A DNA stretch of 64,000 bases from SZUA-430 sp040381215 (lineage in GTDB: Bacteria > Pseudomonadota > Alphaproteobacteria > Micropepsales > Micropepsaceae). The DNA lies in the NCBI GenBank assembly GCA_040381215.1, contig JBEIHO010000002.1, positions 44,851 to 108,850 on the forward strand. Reading direction: 5' to 3'. Below, piece after piece: positions 41,023-53,541 of this stretch. The position numbers were made by a program, and so were the translations under genes. The notes under the pieces were generated by a model. The model saw nothing but the letters and a program-made list of their open reading frames with translations, did no database searches and was not told where the DNA came from. The stretch's first letter is position 1. Each line of letters starts with the position of its first letter.

Positions 41023-42198
41023 ATGCGCGCGCTGGGTATTGGACTTGCATTGGTGGTGGCACTGACGGCGGCGTATTTCGGCTGGCAGTACTGGTCTGCG
41101 CCTGACGCAACCGCCGTCAACTTCACCACGGTCAAGGTCGAGCGGGGGGACATCATCCAGGTCGCGCAGGCCAACGGCACGATCAACCCCGTCAGCGTCA
41201 TCAATGTCGGCACACAGATTTCCGGTGTCGTGAAAACGATCAATGCCGATTTCAACCAGATCGTCGAGCAGGGACAGTTGCTGGCCGAGCTCGATACCCG
41301 GGTGCTGGAAGCGGCGCTGGCGCAGAGCCGGGCGCAGTTGCGCAAGGCTCGTGCGGCGGCGGCGCTGGCCAAGGTGACCTACGAACGGCGCAAGGCGCTG
41401 GTTGAGGAGGGTGCCGCATCCAAGGCCGAGGTCGATGCGGCGGCGCAGCAACTCGAGGCGACCGCCGGCGACGAGGCCATTGCCGAGGCCGCCGTCAAGC
41501 GCGACGAGACAAACCTCGGTTTCGCGGTCGTCACCGCACCGGTCTCAGGGGTCATCCTGTCGCGCGACGTGGATGTCGGGCAGACGGTGGCGGCGAGCTT
41601 CCAGACCCCTACCCTGTTCAAGATCGCGCCCAGCCTCAAGAACATGCAGATCGACACGAACCTTTCGGAGTCGGACGCCGGCAGCATCAAGGAAGGACAG
41701 AAGTCCGCCTTCACCGTCGATGCCTTCCCGCGACGCACGTTCGAGGGCAAGGTCAGGCAGATCCGGCTCAGCCCGACGACGATCCAGAATGTCGTGACCT
41801 ATAATGTCGTCATCGACGTGGATAACGCCGACCTCCAGCTGTTGCCGGGCATGACGGCCTTTGTGCGCATCAATGTCGGCGAAGTTTCGAACGTGTTGAA
41901 AGTCCCCAATGCGGCGTTGCGCTACCGTCCCAAGGAGGGTGGCGGCAAACGTCCCGAGGCCGCCAAGGAGAAGCCTGCGAACGCGTCCATGAAGTCTGGC
42001 GTGGAGCCGCAGCGCGTGCACGTCCTGCGCAACGGCAAGCCGCGGCGCGTGCAAGTCGTCACGGGTCTGAGCGACGGCAAGTTCACGGAAGTGAGCGGCG
42101 AAGGCCTCAAGGAAGGCGACGAGGTCGTGACGGGCGAAGGACAGCCGGGACAGAAGAACGGCGGCGGGCAGCGCTGGGGCGGCGGACCGCCGCGCTAG
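41023..42198 (+). CDS. macA: Periplasmic adaptor (membrane fusion protein), MacA type
   Basis: The 391-residue protein has an N-terminal anchor (LGIGLALVVALTAAYFGWQYW), an HlyD-type biotinyl-lipoyl region (INPVSVINVGTQISGVVKTINADFNQIVEQGQLLAELD), an alpha-helical hairpin, TAPVSGVILSRDVDVGQTV, and a C-terminal beta-barrel with YNVVIDVDNADLQLLPGMTAFVRI. The extreme C-terminus is Lys/Gly/Pro-rich. It links the ABC permease to the outer-membrane duct. The ATG at 41023 is chosen just before the anchor; a GTG at 40997 is open. Followed by macB-type genes in an operon. Confidence 0.9.
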   Translation: MRALGIGLALVVALTAAYFGWQYWSAPDATAVNFTTVKVERGDIIQVAQANGTINPVSVINVGTQISGVVKTINADFNQIVEQGQLLAELDTRVLEAALAQSRAQLRKARAAAALAKVTYERRKALVEEGAASKAEVDAAAQQLEATAGDEAIAEAAVKRDETNLGFAVVTAPVSGVILSRDVDVGQTVAASFQTPTLFKIAPSLKNMQIDTNLSESDAGSIKEGQKSAFTVDAFPRRTFEGKVRQIRLSPTTIQNVVTYNVVIDVDNADLQLLPGMTAFVRINVGEVSNVLKVPNAALRYRPKEGGGKRPEAAKEKPANASMKSGVEPQRVHVLRNGKPRRVQVVTGLSDGKFTEVSGEGLKEGDEVVTGEGQPGQKNGGGQRWGGGPPR

Positions 42199-42200
42199 CC

Positions 42201-42902
42201 ATGAGCCAGCCCATCATCCAAGTGGATCGCGTGGACAAGTCGTACGGGGCCATGGCGCCCGTTTTGCGGCAGGTTTCGCTTACGGTCATGCCCGGCGAGT
42301 TCCTGGCAATCATGGGTCCGTCGGGGTCCGGCAAGTCCACGTTCATGAATATCCTGGGGTGCCTCGACCGGGCGGACCGCGGCCACTATTACCTCGGCGG
42401 TGAAGACACGACCGACCTGACGCCGGACCGTGCCGCCGACGTGCGCAACCGCATGCTGGGCTTCGTGTTCCAGGGCTTCAACCTGCTGCAGCGCCGCTCG
42501 GCTTTGGACAACGTGGCCCTGCCGATGATCTGCGCCGGGCTGCCGCGCAGCCATTGGGAGCCGCGCGCCCGCGAACTGCTGGACCAGGTGGGGCTTTCGG
42601 CGAAATATGGCTCGCGTCCGAACCAGTTGTCGGGCGGACAACAGCAGCGCGTCGCGATTGCGCGCTCGCTGGCGATGGAGCCTCCGGTGATCCTGGCCGA
42701 CGAGCCGACCGGAAATCTCGACAGCGTTTCTTCGACCGACATCATGCGCATCATCCGGTCGCTGAACGCCGACCGGGGCATCACCACGATCCTGGTCACG
42801 CATGAGCCCGACATCGCGGTGCAGGCCAAGCGGCTCGTGAAATTCAAGGATGGCAGGATCGTCTATGACGGCCCCGTCACCGACGCGGGGATGTCGGCAT
42901 GA
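42201..42902 (+). CDS. ABC exporter ATP-binding protein, MacB/LolD type
   Basis: The 233-residue ATPase has Walker A GPSGSGKST, the LNRRSALDN-like region as LLQRRSALDNVALPM, signature LSGGQQQRVAIARSL, Walker B VILADEPTGNLDS and H-loop VTHEPDI, the set typical of MacB and LolD. In MacB of enteric bacteria this domain is fused to the permease; here it is a separate gene that overlaps the permease by ATGA. Confidence 0.92.
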   Translation: MSQPIIQVDRVDKSYGAMAPVLRQVSLTVMPGEFLAIMGPSGSGKSTFMNILGCLDRADRGHYYLGGEDTTDLTPDRAADVRNRMLGFVFQGFNLLQRRSALDNVALPMICAGLPRSHWEPRARELLDQVGLSAKYGSRPNQLSGGQQQRVAIARSLAMEPPVILADEPTGNLDSVSSTDIMRIIRSLNADRGITTILVTHEPDIAVQAKRLVKFKDGRIVYDGPVTDAGMSA

Positions 42903-44131
42903 GCATGAGGAACAGCGCGATCCTGGGTGAGGCCCTCATCTCGATGCGATCGACGGGACTGCGAACGTTCCTGACGATGCTGGGCATCATCATCGGCGTC
43001 GGCTCGGTCGTGCTGATGCTGGCGATCGGGCGCGGTGTCGAGATCAGCGTGCGGGAGTCCATCGCCTCGCAAGGTGCGAACCTGTTCATCATCGTGCCCG
43101 GCGCGACGACTTCGTCCGGCATTCGCAGCGGCTCCGGCGGTGCGGCGACACTGACCGTGGGTGACGCGGAGGAACTGGCAAAGGTCCCCGGCGTGACCGC
43201 TGTCGCGCCCAATGTCGGCGGCGCGGGCCAGGTCGTCTATGAGGGAGAAAACTGGAGCACGTCGATCACCGGGACGACCCCGGGATTTTTCCAGATCCGC
43301 GGGTGGACGGCCAGCGCCGGCGAGATCTTCGACGAAGGGGCCGTGCGTGCAGCCGCCCCCGTTGCCGTGATCGGTTCGACGGTGGCTGAAAGCCTGTTCG
43401 GCGCCGAAGAGGATCCGGTCGGTCGCATGATCCGGATCCGCAACATCCCCTTCCAGGTCATTGGCGTGCTGGAGAAGAAGGGCCAGAGCCTGCAGGGCCA
43501 GGACCAGGACGACACGATCATCGTGCCGCTGACCACGGCGCAACGGCGCCTGTTTGGCTCTCCTTTCCCGGGCGCTGTCCGCATCATCTTCGTCCAGGCC
43601 GAGAGCGAGGACGTCATGAAGGCGCTGGAGGAGCAGATGCGCGAGGTGCTTCGCACGCGCCATCGGCTGGGCGAGGAGCAGGATGACGACTTCACGATCC
43701 GCGACCTGACGGCCATCGGACAGACGATCGAGCAGTCGACGCAGGCCGTTTCGCTTCTGCTGGGCGCGATCGCCGCCATCTCGCTGGTGGTCGGCGGGAT
43801 CGGCATCATGAATATCATGCTTGTTTCCGTGACAGAGCGGACCCGCGAGATCGGCGTGCGCAAGGCCATCGGCGCGCGGGAGCGGGACATCCTGCTGCAG
43901 TTCCTGATCGAGTCGGTGATCCTGTCGCTGGGCGGAGGCCTGATCGGGCTTTTGCTGGGCGGCGGACTGTCGATGCTGATCGGCTCGCTGCTGAGCCTGC
44001 CCACCGAGGTCAGCCTGTTCTCGGTCACGCTGTCATTCGTGGTGGCGGCCGGGATTGGCGTCTTCTTCGGATACTACCCGGCGCGCCAGGCCGCGCGGTT
44101 GCAGCCGATCGAGGCCCTTCGGTACCAGTAG
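42899..44131 (+). CDS. MacB-type ABC exporter permease
   Basis: A 410-residue MacB-like permease with one N-terminal helix (TFLTMLGIIIGVGSVVLMLAIGRGVE), a large periplasmic domain with VPLTTAQRRLFG, and three C-terminal helices including VGGIGIMNIMLVSVTERTREIGVRKAIGARERDILLQFL, the hallmark of this family. With the adaptor, ATPase and outer-membrane lipoprotein it forms a tripartite exporter for a macrolide-, lipopeptide- or envelope-type substrate; the actual cargo is unknown. Stops of this gene and the convergent 44133 gene are one base apart. Confidence 0.92.
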   Translation: MSMRNSAILGEALISMRSTGLRTFLTMLGIIIGVGSVVLMLAIGRGVEISVRESIASQGANLFIIVPGATTSSGIRSGSGGAATLTVGDAEELAKVPGVTAVAPNVGGAGQVVYEGENWSTSITGTTPGFFQIRGWTASAGEIFDEGAVRAAAPVAVIGSTVAESLFGAEEDPVGRMIRIRNIPFQVIGVLEKKGQSLQGQDQDDTIIVPLTTAQRRLFGSPFPGAVRIIFVQAESEDVMKALEEQMREVLRTRHRLGEEQDDDFTIRDLTAIGQTIEQSTQAVSLLLGAIAAISLVVGGIGIMNIMLVSVTERTREIGVRKAIGARERDILLQFLIESVILSLGGGLIGLLLGGGLSMLIGSLLSLPTEVSLFSVTLSFVVAAGIGVFFGYYPARQAARLQPIEALRYQ

Positions 44132-44132
44132 G

Positions 44133-44891
44133 TCATTCCTCGCTGTCGAGGGGCGGAGCGCCGAGATAGACGGCCTCGCGGTCGAAGGTCGCCAGCGACA
44201 AATAGAGGGCTGCGACCAGCCGCGCGTTCGAGCGGGTGACCGATCTACCCTTCTCGCCCTGGCGCCCGAGCTCGCTGATCGTGGTCAGGCCTGCGGTCAG
44301 GTCGTGGCGCCAGAGTTCCTTTCGGAAGAAGGATGGCCCCTCATGGAGGCTGCGCATCAACTCTTCCGCCAATGGCCTCGACAGGGCGCCCAGCTCATAA
44401 AGCTGCGCGATCTCACCGGCGAGGTGCGCATCGCTCATCAACGTGGCGTCATAGCTTGCGCTGTTGGCCCGGCTTTCGGTCGCGATGCACTCGAACCCGC
44501 CGCCGCCGCGCAACTCGCGCAGGAACAGGCCGCCGATGCCCCGGTCGCCGTGGTAGCGGGAGGGAACCTGCTTCCAGCCCTGCGACCCGAGAATGGTGGC
44601 TGTCAGCAAGTCGGCGAAGTCATTCTGGATCCGCGGATCATCCCGGAATTGCGCGAGCGTCAGGTCCGGCGCATCGCTCAGACGGACCTGAAGGGGCGTC
44701 GGCTTCCTGGGCGGCGGCGGGGCCGGCGGTTGCGGCTTGGGCTGTGGCTGCGCGGGAGGCTGGGGGGGAACGGGACTGGGCCTTGGCGGCGGCGCTGTAC
44801 CGACCTCACCCCTCTTTAAGTAATAGCGATAGGCCAGCAGCGCCACGGCAATGAGGGTGAGCGCGGCGATGACCAGCGGAACGCTGTCCAT
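44133..44891 (-). CDS. Membrane-anchored protein with Pro-rich linker, unknown
   Basis: 252 residues: an N-terminal helix (VPLVIAALTLIAVALLAYRYYL), a Pro/Gln/Lys-rich linker (about 35-70), then a globular domain. In that domain, GDRGIGGLFLRE followed by GFECIATESRA and LMSDAHLAGEI recalls the GIDG, E-x-K and QMS(D/W) order of restriction-endonuclease-fold domains, but the key Asp and Lys look replaced (GIGG, ESR). It may be a degenerate PD-(D/E)XK-like domain or something else. The ATG at 44891 is chosen at the helix; the open frame runs to 44990. Convergent with the MacB-type permease gene. Confidence 0.68.
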   Translation of the reverse strand: MDSVPLVIAALTLIAVALLAYRYYLKRGEVGTAPPPRPSPVPPQPPAQPQPKPQPPAPPPPRKPTPLQVRLSDAPDLTLAQFRDDPRIQNDFADLLTATILGSQGWKQVPSRYHGDRGIGGLFLRELRGGGGFECIATESRANSASYDATLMSDAHLAGEIAQLYELGALSRPLAEELMRSLHEGPSFFRKELWRHDLTAGLTTISELGRQGEKGRSVTRSNARLVAALYLSLATFDREAVYLGAPPLDSEE

Positions 44892-45044
44892 CGCGCAACT
44901 CGCCAACGCATCGCCACTACAACTTCCCACGCGCCCAGCATCCTTCAGGCCTGACGCCCGAACAGAGCCCCAGACCGGGGCCTGAAACAAGGTCCCATCC
45001 GTTACTTATTCCCGGGAAGATGGTGCGGCGCACAATCCACGGGC

Positions 45045-45065
45045 GAACCCGCCCTGAGCGGGTTC
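45045..45065 (-). terminator. Hairpin after the LuxR-type gene
   Basis: An 8-base-pair perfect stem GAACCCGC/GCGGGTTC with a 5-base loop begins 19 bases past the LuxR stop codon. No clear T-run follows on the minus strand, so it could be a Rho-linked or processing hairpin. Confidence 0.45.
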
Positions 45066-45084
45066 TACCCTGCGATGAATGGCA

Positions 45085-45807
45085 TCAGACGTTGATGAGA
45101 CGGGCCCGCAGCGCCTTGGTCACGGCCTGCACGCGGGAATTGACCCCGAGCTTGGCCTTGGCGCTGTCGACGTGGAAGCGGACCGTGCGGGGGCTGATGC
45201 CCAGGATCCGGCTGATCTCCTCGTCTTCGTGGCCGGCGGCAATATAGGTGAGACACTGGGTCTCGCGGGCCGACAAGGTGAGCGCCGTCGGGGGGACCGT
45301 CTGGTTCTTCAGGCCATCGACGCGATCAACGGCCGCATGCGAGGCGACCTGCAACAGGGCGCGCACCAGCGGCGAGGTGTCGGGCTTTTCACCGCCGAAC
45401 ACCATGCCACCCATGAGCTCGCTGGCGCGGTGGACGGGAACGATCAGCCCGTCGCCCTCGAGGATGTTTTCCGGCAGGTGCAGGGACCAGTCGGTGTCGC
45501 GAAACACTTCAAGCGCCCGCAACTCGTTCACCGTAAAGGGCGAATGCGAACTTGCGGCGAAGCAAACGAAAGGATGCTGGATGCGATCGGGAGACCGCAC
45601 CATCTCGGCGGTGGCCTTATTGCGCCAATCCGAATAAACCACGGCATCCAGCAGCCCCTTGCCGGACGGTGGCACTTCGGCTGCCATGAGATAAGTGTAG
45701 CCGAAGCTGGCCCCGAGCTCCTTGAGGGCCGTCCACACACCGGCGGCCGAAGTTGCGGCATGGATCCGGGTCAGGGCTTCGGTCAGGCTCTTGTAGTGAT
45801 CGTTCAT
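45085..45807 (-). CDS. LuxR-family regulator with autoinducer-binding-like domain
   Basis: A 240-residue protein with an N-terminal PAS-like ligand domain (about 20-165; segments GYTYLMAA, HPFVCFAASSHSPFTVNELR, EGDGLIVPVHRASELMGGMV) and a C-terminal GerE HTH (LSARETQCLTYIAAGHEDEEISRILGISPRTVRFHVDSAKAKLG). The GDGLIVPVH stretch is typical of acyl-homoserine-lactone receptors; most residues that contact the signal in TraR/LasR are not obviously kept. No luxI is in the window, so it is a solo. It is divergent from the 46559 gene across 751 bases. The ATG at 45807 is used. Confidence 0.86.
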   Translation of the reverse strand: MNDHYKSLTEALTRIHAATSAAGVWTALKELGASFGYTYLMAAEVPPSGKGLLDAVVYSDWRNKATAEMVRSPDRIQHPFVCFAASSHSPFTVNELRALEVFRDTDWSLHLPENILEGDGLIVPVHRASELMGGMVFGGEKPDTSPLVRALLQVASHAAVDRVDGLKNQTVPPTALTLSARETQCLTYIAAGHEDEEISRILGISPRTVRFHVDSAKAKLGVNSRVQAVTKALRARLINV

Positions 45808-46386
45808 TCTAGCTTGCACCAACATCAGCTGAGCGGGCGAAGGCCTTGTACCGGCCGAACGCCACAAACAATAAACCAGTGCTGCGTCGTTCCTTCCCCT
45901 GTCGACGAAGCGGCTGCACCCTACTCCACCGTCAAGTCATACAACAAGACTTTCCCTGACATTGTTACAAATCCCGCCTTTTTGCCGCGAACGGGCGTTG
46001 GAAACGGACCCTTCAGCACCGCGCAGGGCGCCTCTCTCGTACGCCCGAGGCTCTCCCGCCCTGCGACGCATTCATCATTGACACGCGGGGCTGTCGTGCC
46101 GGGGACGGAGATGGCGCGTCGACATGGTGGCGCTGGTCGCCGCGTGAAGTGTCGCCCACCTCGATCAAATCATGCTGCAACAAGACGTAACACTCATCGC
46201 TGCTGCAGCGTGCTCAACGGGTGGTGCGATTAACGCGCTGCGCCCACGCGTGGATTTTTTTTCGGCGCCTGGTGGACAAAGTGCAAATCGGGATTACGCT
46301 GTACACAGATCAAGTGCTGCATGATTCTCGCGCCCGCAGAAGACGGACAAGGGTCTCTGGCAGCCAACGCCTCGAGGGAGGGCGGT

Positions 46387-46476
46387 ATGCGCAAGGGGAC
46401 AGGGCGCAAGGTCAGCGCCAGCAGAACGAAGCCATTCATACTTACTCCGACCGCCTTGATGGGCGGGGCCTGTTGA
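46387..46476 (+). CDS. Possible 29-residue leader peptide
   Basis: The frame encodes MRKGTGRKVSASRTKPFILT and ends LMGGAC then TGA. The ribosome site GGGAGG is unusually good for a random frame. It is followed at once by two hairpin-forming stretches (46480-46498, and GCGC-based near 46497-46514) and then the 46559 gene, so a translated leader with attenuation-like control is possible. Composition alone does not prove translation. Confidence 0.3.
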   Translation: MRKGTGRKVSASRTKPFILTPTALMGGAC

Positions 46477-46479
46477 CGT

Positions 46480-46498
46480 CGCAGCTGACATAGCTGCG
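46480..46498 (+). promoter_or_regulatory. Hairpin between the leader frame and the exported-protein gene
   Basis: CGCAGCT, loop GACAT, AGCTGCG: a perfect 7-base-pair stem four bases after the leader stop codon, followed by GGCGCC...GCGCC, a second weaker stem. They could form alternative RNA structures ahead of the ATG at 46559. Confidence 0.35.
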
Positions 46499-46558
46499 GC
46501 GCCATCCATAGCGCCATCTACCGTTAATTCGGGCTGGCGCGATACTTGCGGAGCACGG

Positions 46559-48184
46559 ATGACGATGGCACAGAATTCACCAACCCGATGGGCCCATTTG
46601 CGTCTTGGCTGCTGGCTGATGGCCGGCACATCGACGCTGGCGACTGCGGTTGCGGCTCACGGTGAGACAGCTTCACCCTTCTGGGTCCTGCCCTTCGTCC
46701 TGTCGGATGCGGCGCGACCACAGGCAGCCCAAACGCCGAGGCCGGCGTCTGGCCTGGGGCTGCCGGTTACCACGCTGACTGAGACCAGTTCCGGCGGCAA
46801 AGGATCGGTCCTGCCCCTGCGCTCGACGCTGGGGATGGTCGATGCGGACCTTTCAAACCCCTCGACGTTCTTGTCAGGCATGGCGGCCGGCGCCATCGAG
46901 GCCCAGCCCCTGCTGTCGTCGCAGATCAGCAGGCTTGCGCATGGCAAAGGCCTGAACGGACTTGTCCCCGAGCAGGCCACGCAGGTCGAGGCGCAGATCC
47001 CCGGCGGGGGGCTGCGGATGACAACCTATTTCCTCGAGGACGATGCGACCCTGTCGCGGCGGGATTTCCGCGAAACCGATGGCCGCGACAAGCCGCGTGA
47101 CCTTCGTGGCCGTGACGTGTCGCGACGCCACCGCATCGCTGCACAACTGATCGACTCGGGCAACCTGCGGCTGCTGGTCGACGGCGAGATGGGTCACCTG
47201 TCGGAGGGTCAATCCGCTGCCCTGCTGCCGCTGGTCAATGGGCGCTTCGTGCTGCCGGGCAACTGGTCCAGCATATCCTCGCGCATCGAATATGGGCCGA
47301 CCAATGTCACCCTGGGATACCAGGATTACGAAAACCGCGAGGCCGTGCGCTCGCGCGAGCAGATCACGGTCGGGTTCAAGGCTTCGGAGTTGCAGGTCTA
47401 TCGCCGGCAGGCTTCGGAGTTCAGCCTGATCAACGGCGGTCAGTGGTTGCGCCGCACGACGTTCTCGGGTGTGAGCGCAGACCTGCTGGTTGCCGACGTG
47501 CTGCCCGGTGCCGTGCTCGACACGATCGACCATGTGCGCCACCTGCTGCCCACGTCGGTCAATGGCAGCTTCGAGCGTGGCGACGTCACGCGCGCCGAGG
47601 TCACCGTCGGCCCGCGCGACAAGGTATCGACAGGCAACCTCGCCCTCACCTGGCGTGGACCTTACGGGGATACAACGGCCAGCCTCTGGGAGCGGCGCGT
47701 CTCCACCGACATGGTGATGCCGGGTGCCGAAGACGGCATCAAGCTTGCGCGCTCGTCCGATCGTTATGCCGACCTGTCGCACAGCATGCGCCGCGGGAAC
47801 TGGAAGCTCGGGGCCGGTCTGTCGCTGATCGAGACCAATGATGACCTGCTCGGCAAGACGCGGGCAGAGCGCCAGGTCGCCCCGCATGTGTCCATCGGCT
47901 ATGCGCCCGAGAAGGGGCCGAAGGTGGAACTGCGCTATGGTGCAGCCGACGCGCAGTCGCAGCTAGTTGACGATGATCTTGCGGCCCGGGCCAAGACCCG
48001 GCAGCTGCAGCTGAGCGTCGATGTCTCGGATTATGTGCGCGACCGATTGAACCGTCCGGACGCCAGCCTGCGGCTGGAGTACCGCTATGACTTCGGAAAA
48101 CCCGAGGAAAGCCGCGACAATTCAAACCGCGACCAGGAAGGCGGACACGCCCTGCTGGTCACCTTCTCGACGCCACTCAACTAG
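46559..48184 (+). CDS. Exported barrel-like protein, unknown family
   Basis: A 541-residue product with a plausible signal sequence (LRLGCWLMAGTSTLATAVAAHGE). From about residue 190 many alternating hydrophobic/polar strands occur (RIAAQLIDSGNLRLLVDGEM, SRIEYGPTNVTLGYQDYE, GNLALTWRGPYGDTTASLWERR, GPKVELRYGAADAQSQ, ASLRLEYRYDFG), ending ALLVTFSTPLN. This resembles an outer-membrane beta-barrel, but the classic terminal Phe is absent. The N-terminal third is not barrel-like. GGAG is 6 bases before the ATG at 46559. It faces the LuxR-type gene, so it may be its target. Confidence 0.68.
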   Translation: MTMAQNSPTRWAHLRLGCWLMAGTSTLATAVAAHGETASPFWVLPFVLSDAARPQAAQTPRPASGLGLPVTTLTETSSGGKGSVLPLRSTLGMVDADLSNPSTFLSGMAAGAIEAQPLLSSQISRLAHGKGLNGLVPEQATQVEAQIPGGGLRMTTYFLEDDATLSRRDFRETDGRDKPRDLRGRDVSRRHRIAAQLIDSGNLRLLVDGEMGHLSEGQSAALLPLVNGRFVLPGNWSSISSRIEYGPTNVTLGYQDYENREAVRSREQITVGFKASELQVYRRQASEFSLINGGQWLRRTTFSGVSADLLVADVLPGAVLDTIDHVRHLLPTSVNGSFERGDVTRAEVTVGPRDKVSTGNLALTWRGPYGDTTASLWERRVSTDMVMPGAEDGIKLARSSDRYADLSHSMRRGNWKLGAGLSLIETNDDLLGKTRAERQVAPHVSIGYAPEKGPKVELRYGAADAQSQLVDDDLAARAKTRQLQLSVDVSDYVRDRLNRPDASLRLEYRYDFGKPEESRDNSNRDQEGGHALLVTFSTPLN

Positions 48185-48239
48185 GGCGCGACCGGGGCGA
48201 CGCTTGACGGGGACGCGCGGCTTCGCGCAATGATGCTGC

Positions 48240-49084
48240 ATGAATGCCCTGCCCTGCCACGCGAGCCCTGCGCCCGCGCCAGCGTTTTCCTTTTTCCGGA
48301 CCGGAGCGGCCAGCGGAGGCGACAGGGATTCTTTTCCTCTGCGCCACGTTCCCTATGGCGACGACCCGCGACAGCTGCTCGATATCTACCTGCCGCAGGA
48401 TCGCCGCGTGCTGTCGACGATCGTCTTCTTCTATGGCGGGGGATGGGTCAGTGGCGCGCGCTGGTATTATCGCCTGCTGGGACAGTCGCTGGCACGGCGT
48501 GGGCACCTGGTCATCATTCCCGACTACAGGCTTTTTCCGCAGGTGCGCTTCCCCACATTCAACGAGGATGCGGCGCGCGCGCTGAACTGGGTGCATACCA
48601 ACCTGCTGCGGCTGGGCGGGCATCCCTCGCGCCTGTTCCTGATGGGACATTCGGCGGGCGCTCACATTGCGGTCACGCTGGCGCTCGATCCCCGCTACCT
48701 CGAGGCGCATGCCTTGTCGCCGCGCCAGATTGCAGGGGTGATCGGCCTTGCGGGCCCCTACACGCTCAATCCGCTGAAATGGCAAGGGGTGCGGGACATC
48801 TTCGCGCCGTCAGCAGACGAGCCACCCGCGGCAAGACCGATCAAGCTGGTGCGCCCCGGGGCGCCGCCGATGCTGCTGCTTCACGGTGCGCGTGATCGCG
48901 TCGTTGGCGCACATGCAAGCGTGCTCATGTCGGAGGCGCTTCGCAATGCCGGCAACAAGGCCCGCGCCGAGATCCACCCGGGTATCGGGCATACCGGCAT
49001 TCTGGCCAGCCTGATGCCGGGATTGCGCTGGCGCTCGCCCACGCTGAGGCAGGCCGAGGCTTTCATCGCCGCCCCGGGCCAGGC

Positions 49085-49088
<4 letters not shown>
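48240..49088 (+). CDS. Alpha/beta-hydrolase esterase (HSL-like)
   Basis: 282 residues with the oxyanion motif YGGGWVSGAR, nucleophile Ser in MGHSAGAHIA, Asp in LLLHGARDRVVG and His in GIGHTGI: a complete hormone-sensitive-lipase-like catalytic set. PDYRLFPQ between strands is also typical of this family. There is no clear signal peptide. Likely a carboxylesterase on small esters. The TAG stop overlaps the stop of the convergent hybrid kinase (CCTAGG). Confidence 0.88.
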
Positions 49089-52393
<3,305 letters not shown>

Positions 52394-52398
52394 GAGCG

Positions 52399-53403
52399 TT
52401 ATTCCGCCTTGCCCAATGATGGGGCTGACTTGAGGAGTTTGGGGGCGGGCGCCGCGGCCTGGCTTACGGATACTTCCCAGCCATCGAAGCTTTCGAGCAC
52501 GCGGATCGCCTGTTGAATGTGGCCGTCAGCGCGCATCATCTCGGCCTGCTCGGCCTCGGAGACGAGGTGGACATCGGCGAGCGCGGCGCGGAACTCGTCG
52601 TCGCTGATGCCTTCGCGACGCGCCATGATGCGGATGGATTCTCCCGGATGGGCGCGCAATTCCTCGAGGGCGCGCGCCCAGACCCGCGTGATCTTCTGCT
52701 TGAGGCCGGGTATGCGTTCCAGCGCATCGGGGCGTGCAGCGACGACGTCGAAGACCTGCTTGGGGGCCTCTCTTGTCGTGAAGATCGTGCGCGCGCCGGG
52801 GATTTTGCGCGCCGCAAATGAGTGCGGCGCGTAGGTCACGATGGCGTCCACCTTGCGACGCGCCAGCAGATCCGACCCGTCGAGCACGCTGGCTTCGTAG
52901 AGCCTGACGTCACGCAGCGACAGGCGATGTTTCCTGAGGGCGCGGTCGAGAACGAAGCGCCCGAACATGTGCTCGACCGCGACGGTCTTGCCTTTCAGCG
53001 CGGCGACGCCGGCAATCTCGGCCCCGCGCGCGATGATCACGTCGCCGCCGTTCGAGTAGTCGGTGACAAGGATGACTTCCGGCATCTCGCCGGAATCGTG
53101 GAAGACCTGCATGACGTCGCTGATCGTGGTGGCGATGGCGTCAACCTGACCGCGCTCGTAGCTTCGGCGTGCGTCATCGAGCGTGCTGAACTGGATGAGC
53201 TCCACGTTCAAGCCCTCGGCTGCGTAGAGCTCGCGCACATGGGCGAGATAGAGAAGCTCGTAGCCGGGCCACGGGTTGATCGCCAGGCGCAGGTGCTTGC
53301 TGTCGGCCGGGCCTGCCAGAGGCCCAAGCAGCGCCAGATAGCCTGCAACACCTGCGGCCACAAAGGCCAGGGCTGCCGCGGTCGGCCAAATCCATTTGGT
53401 CAT
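52399..53403 (-). CDS. NMT1-like periplasmic binding protein paired with the hybrid kinase
   Basis: The 334-residue protein starts with a hydrophobic helix (WPTAAALAFVAAGVAGYLALLG), possibly uncleaved, then the NMT1/SsuA fold (LRLAINPWPGYELLYLAHVRELYAAEGLNVELIQFS, RGQVDAIATTISD, VAALKGKTVAVEHMFGRFVLD). The C-terminal ~40 residues are Ala/Pro/Lys-rich. There is no permease or ATPase beside it; the next gene is the hybrid kinase (5-base gap). The natural reading is a periplasmic ligand receptor that feeds the kinase rather than a transporter component. The ATG at 53403 (MTKWIWP) is preferred over a longer frame. Confidence 0.85.
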   Translation of the reverse strand: MTKWIWPTAAALAFVAAGVAGYLALLGPLAGPADSKHLRLAINPWPGYELLYLAHVRELYAAEGLNVELIQFSTLDDARRSYERGQVDAIATTISDVMQVFHDSGEMPEVILVTDYSNGGDVIIARGAEIAGVAALKGKTVAVEHMFGRFVLDRALRKHRLSLRDVRLYEASVLDGSDLLARRKVDAIVTYAPHSFAARKIPGARTIFTTREAPKQVFDVVAARPDALERIPGLKQKITRVWARALEELRAHPGESIRIMARREGISDDEFRAALADVHLVSEAEQAEMMRADGHIQQAIRVLESFDGWEVSVSQAAAPAPKLLKSAPSLGKAE

Positions 53404-53541
53404 GTCTTGTTTACCCAGACGCGCCCCCACCCGGGGCAGCCATCATGGTCGCATGGCGAGCGTTAAGGCGGCGGAAATTCATCCGCTACAACACGATGCA
53501 ATCGGATGCCGCGTTGCGGGGAAAAGCCCGCGAAATGCCTG

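Larger units (their letters stand above)
45808..46558. other. Long intergenic region between LuxR-type gene and exported protein gene
   Basis: 751 bases with no large supported gene. Features: a 29-codon frame at 46387-46476 with GGGAGG 6 bases upstream; a CGCAGCT/AGCTGCG hairpin at 46480-46498; a run of eight T after CCACGCGTGG near 46245-46262. No lux-box-like 20-base palindrome was found by eye. Confidence 0.5.

Noticed and set aside
46245..46262. Terminator from CCACGCGTGG followed by eight T
   Set aside because: The palindrome has no room for a loop beyond two bases in its centre, and no gene ends just before it.
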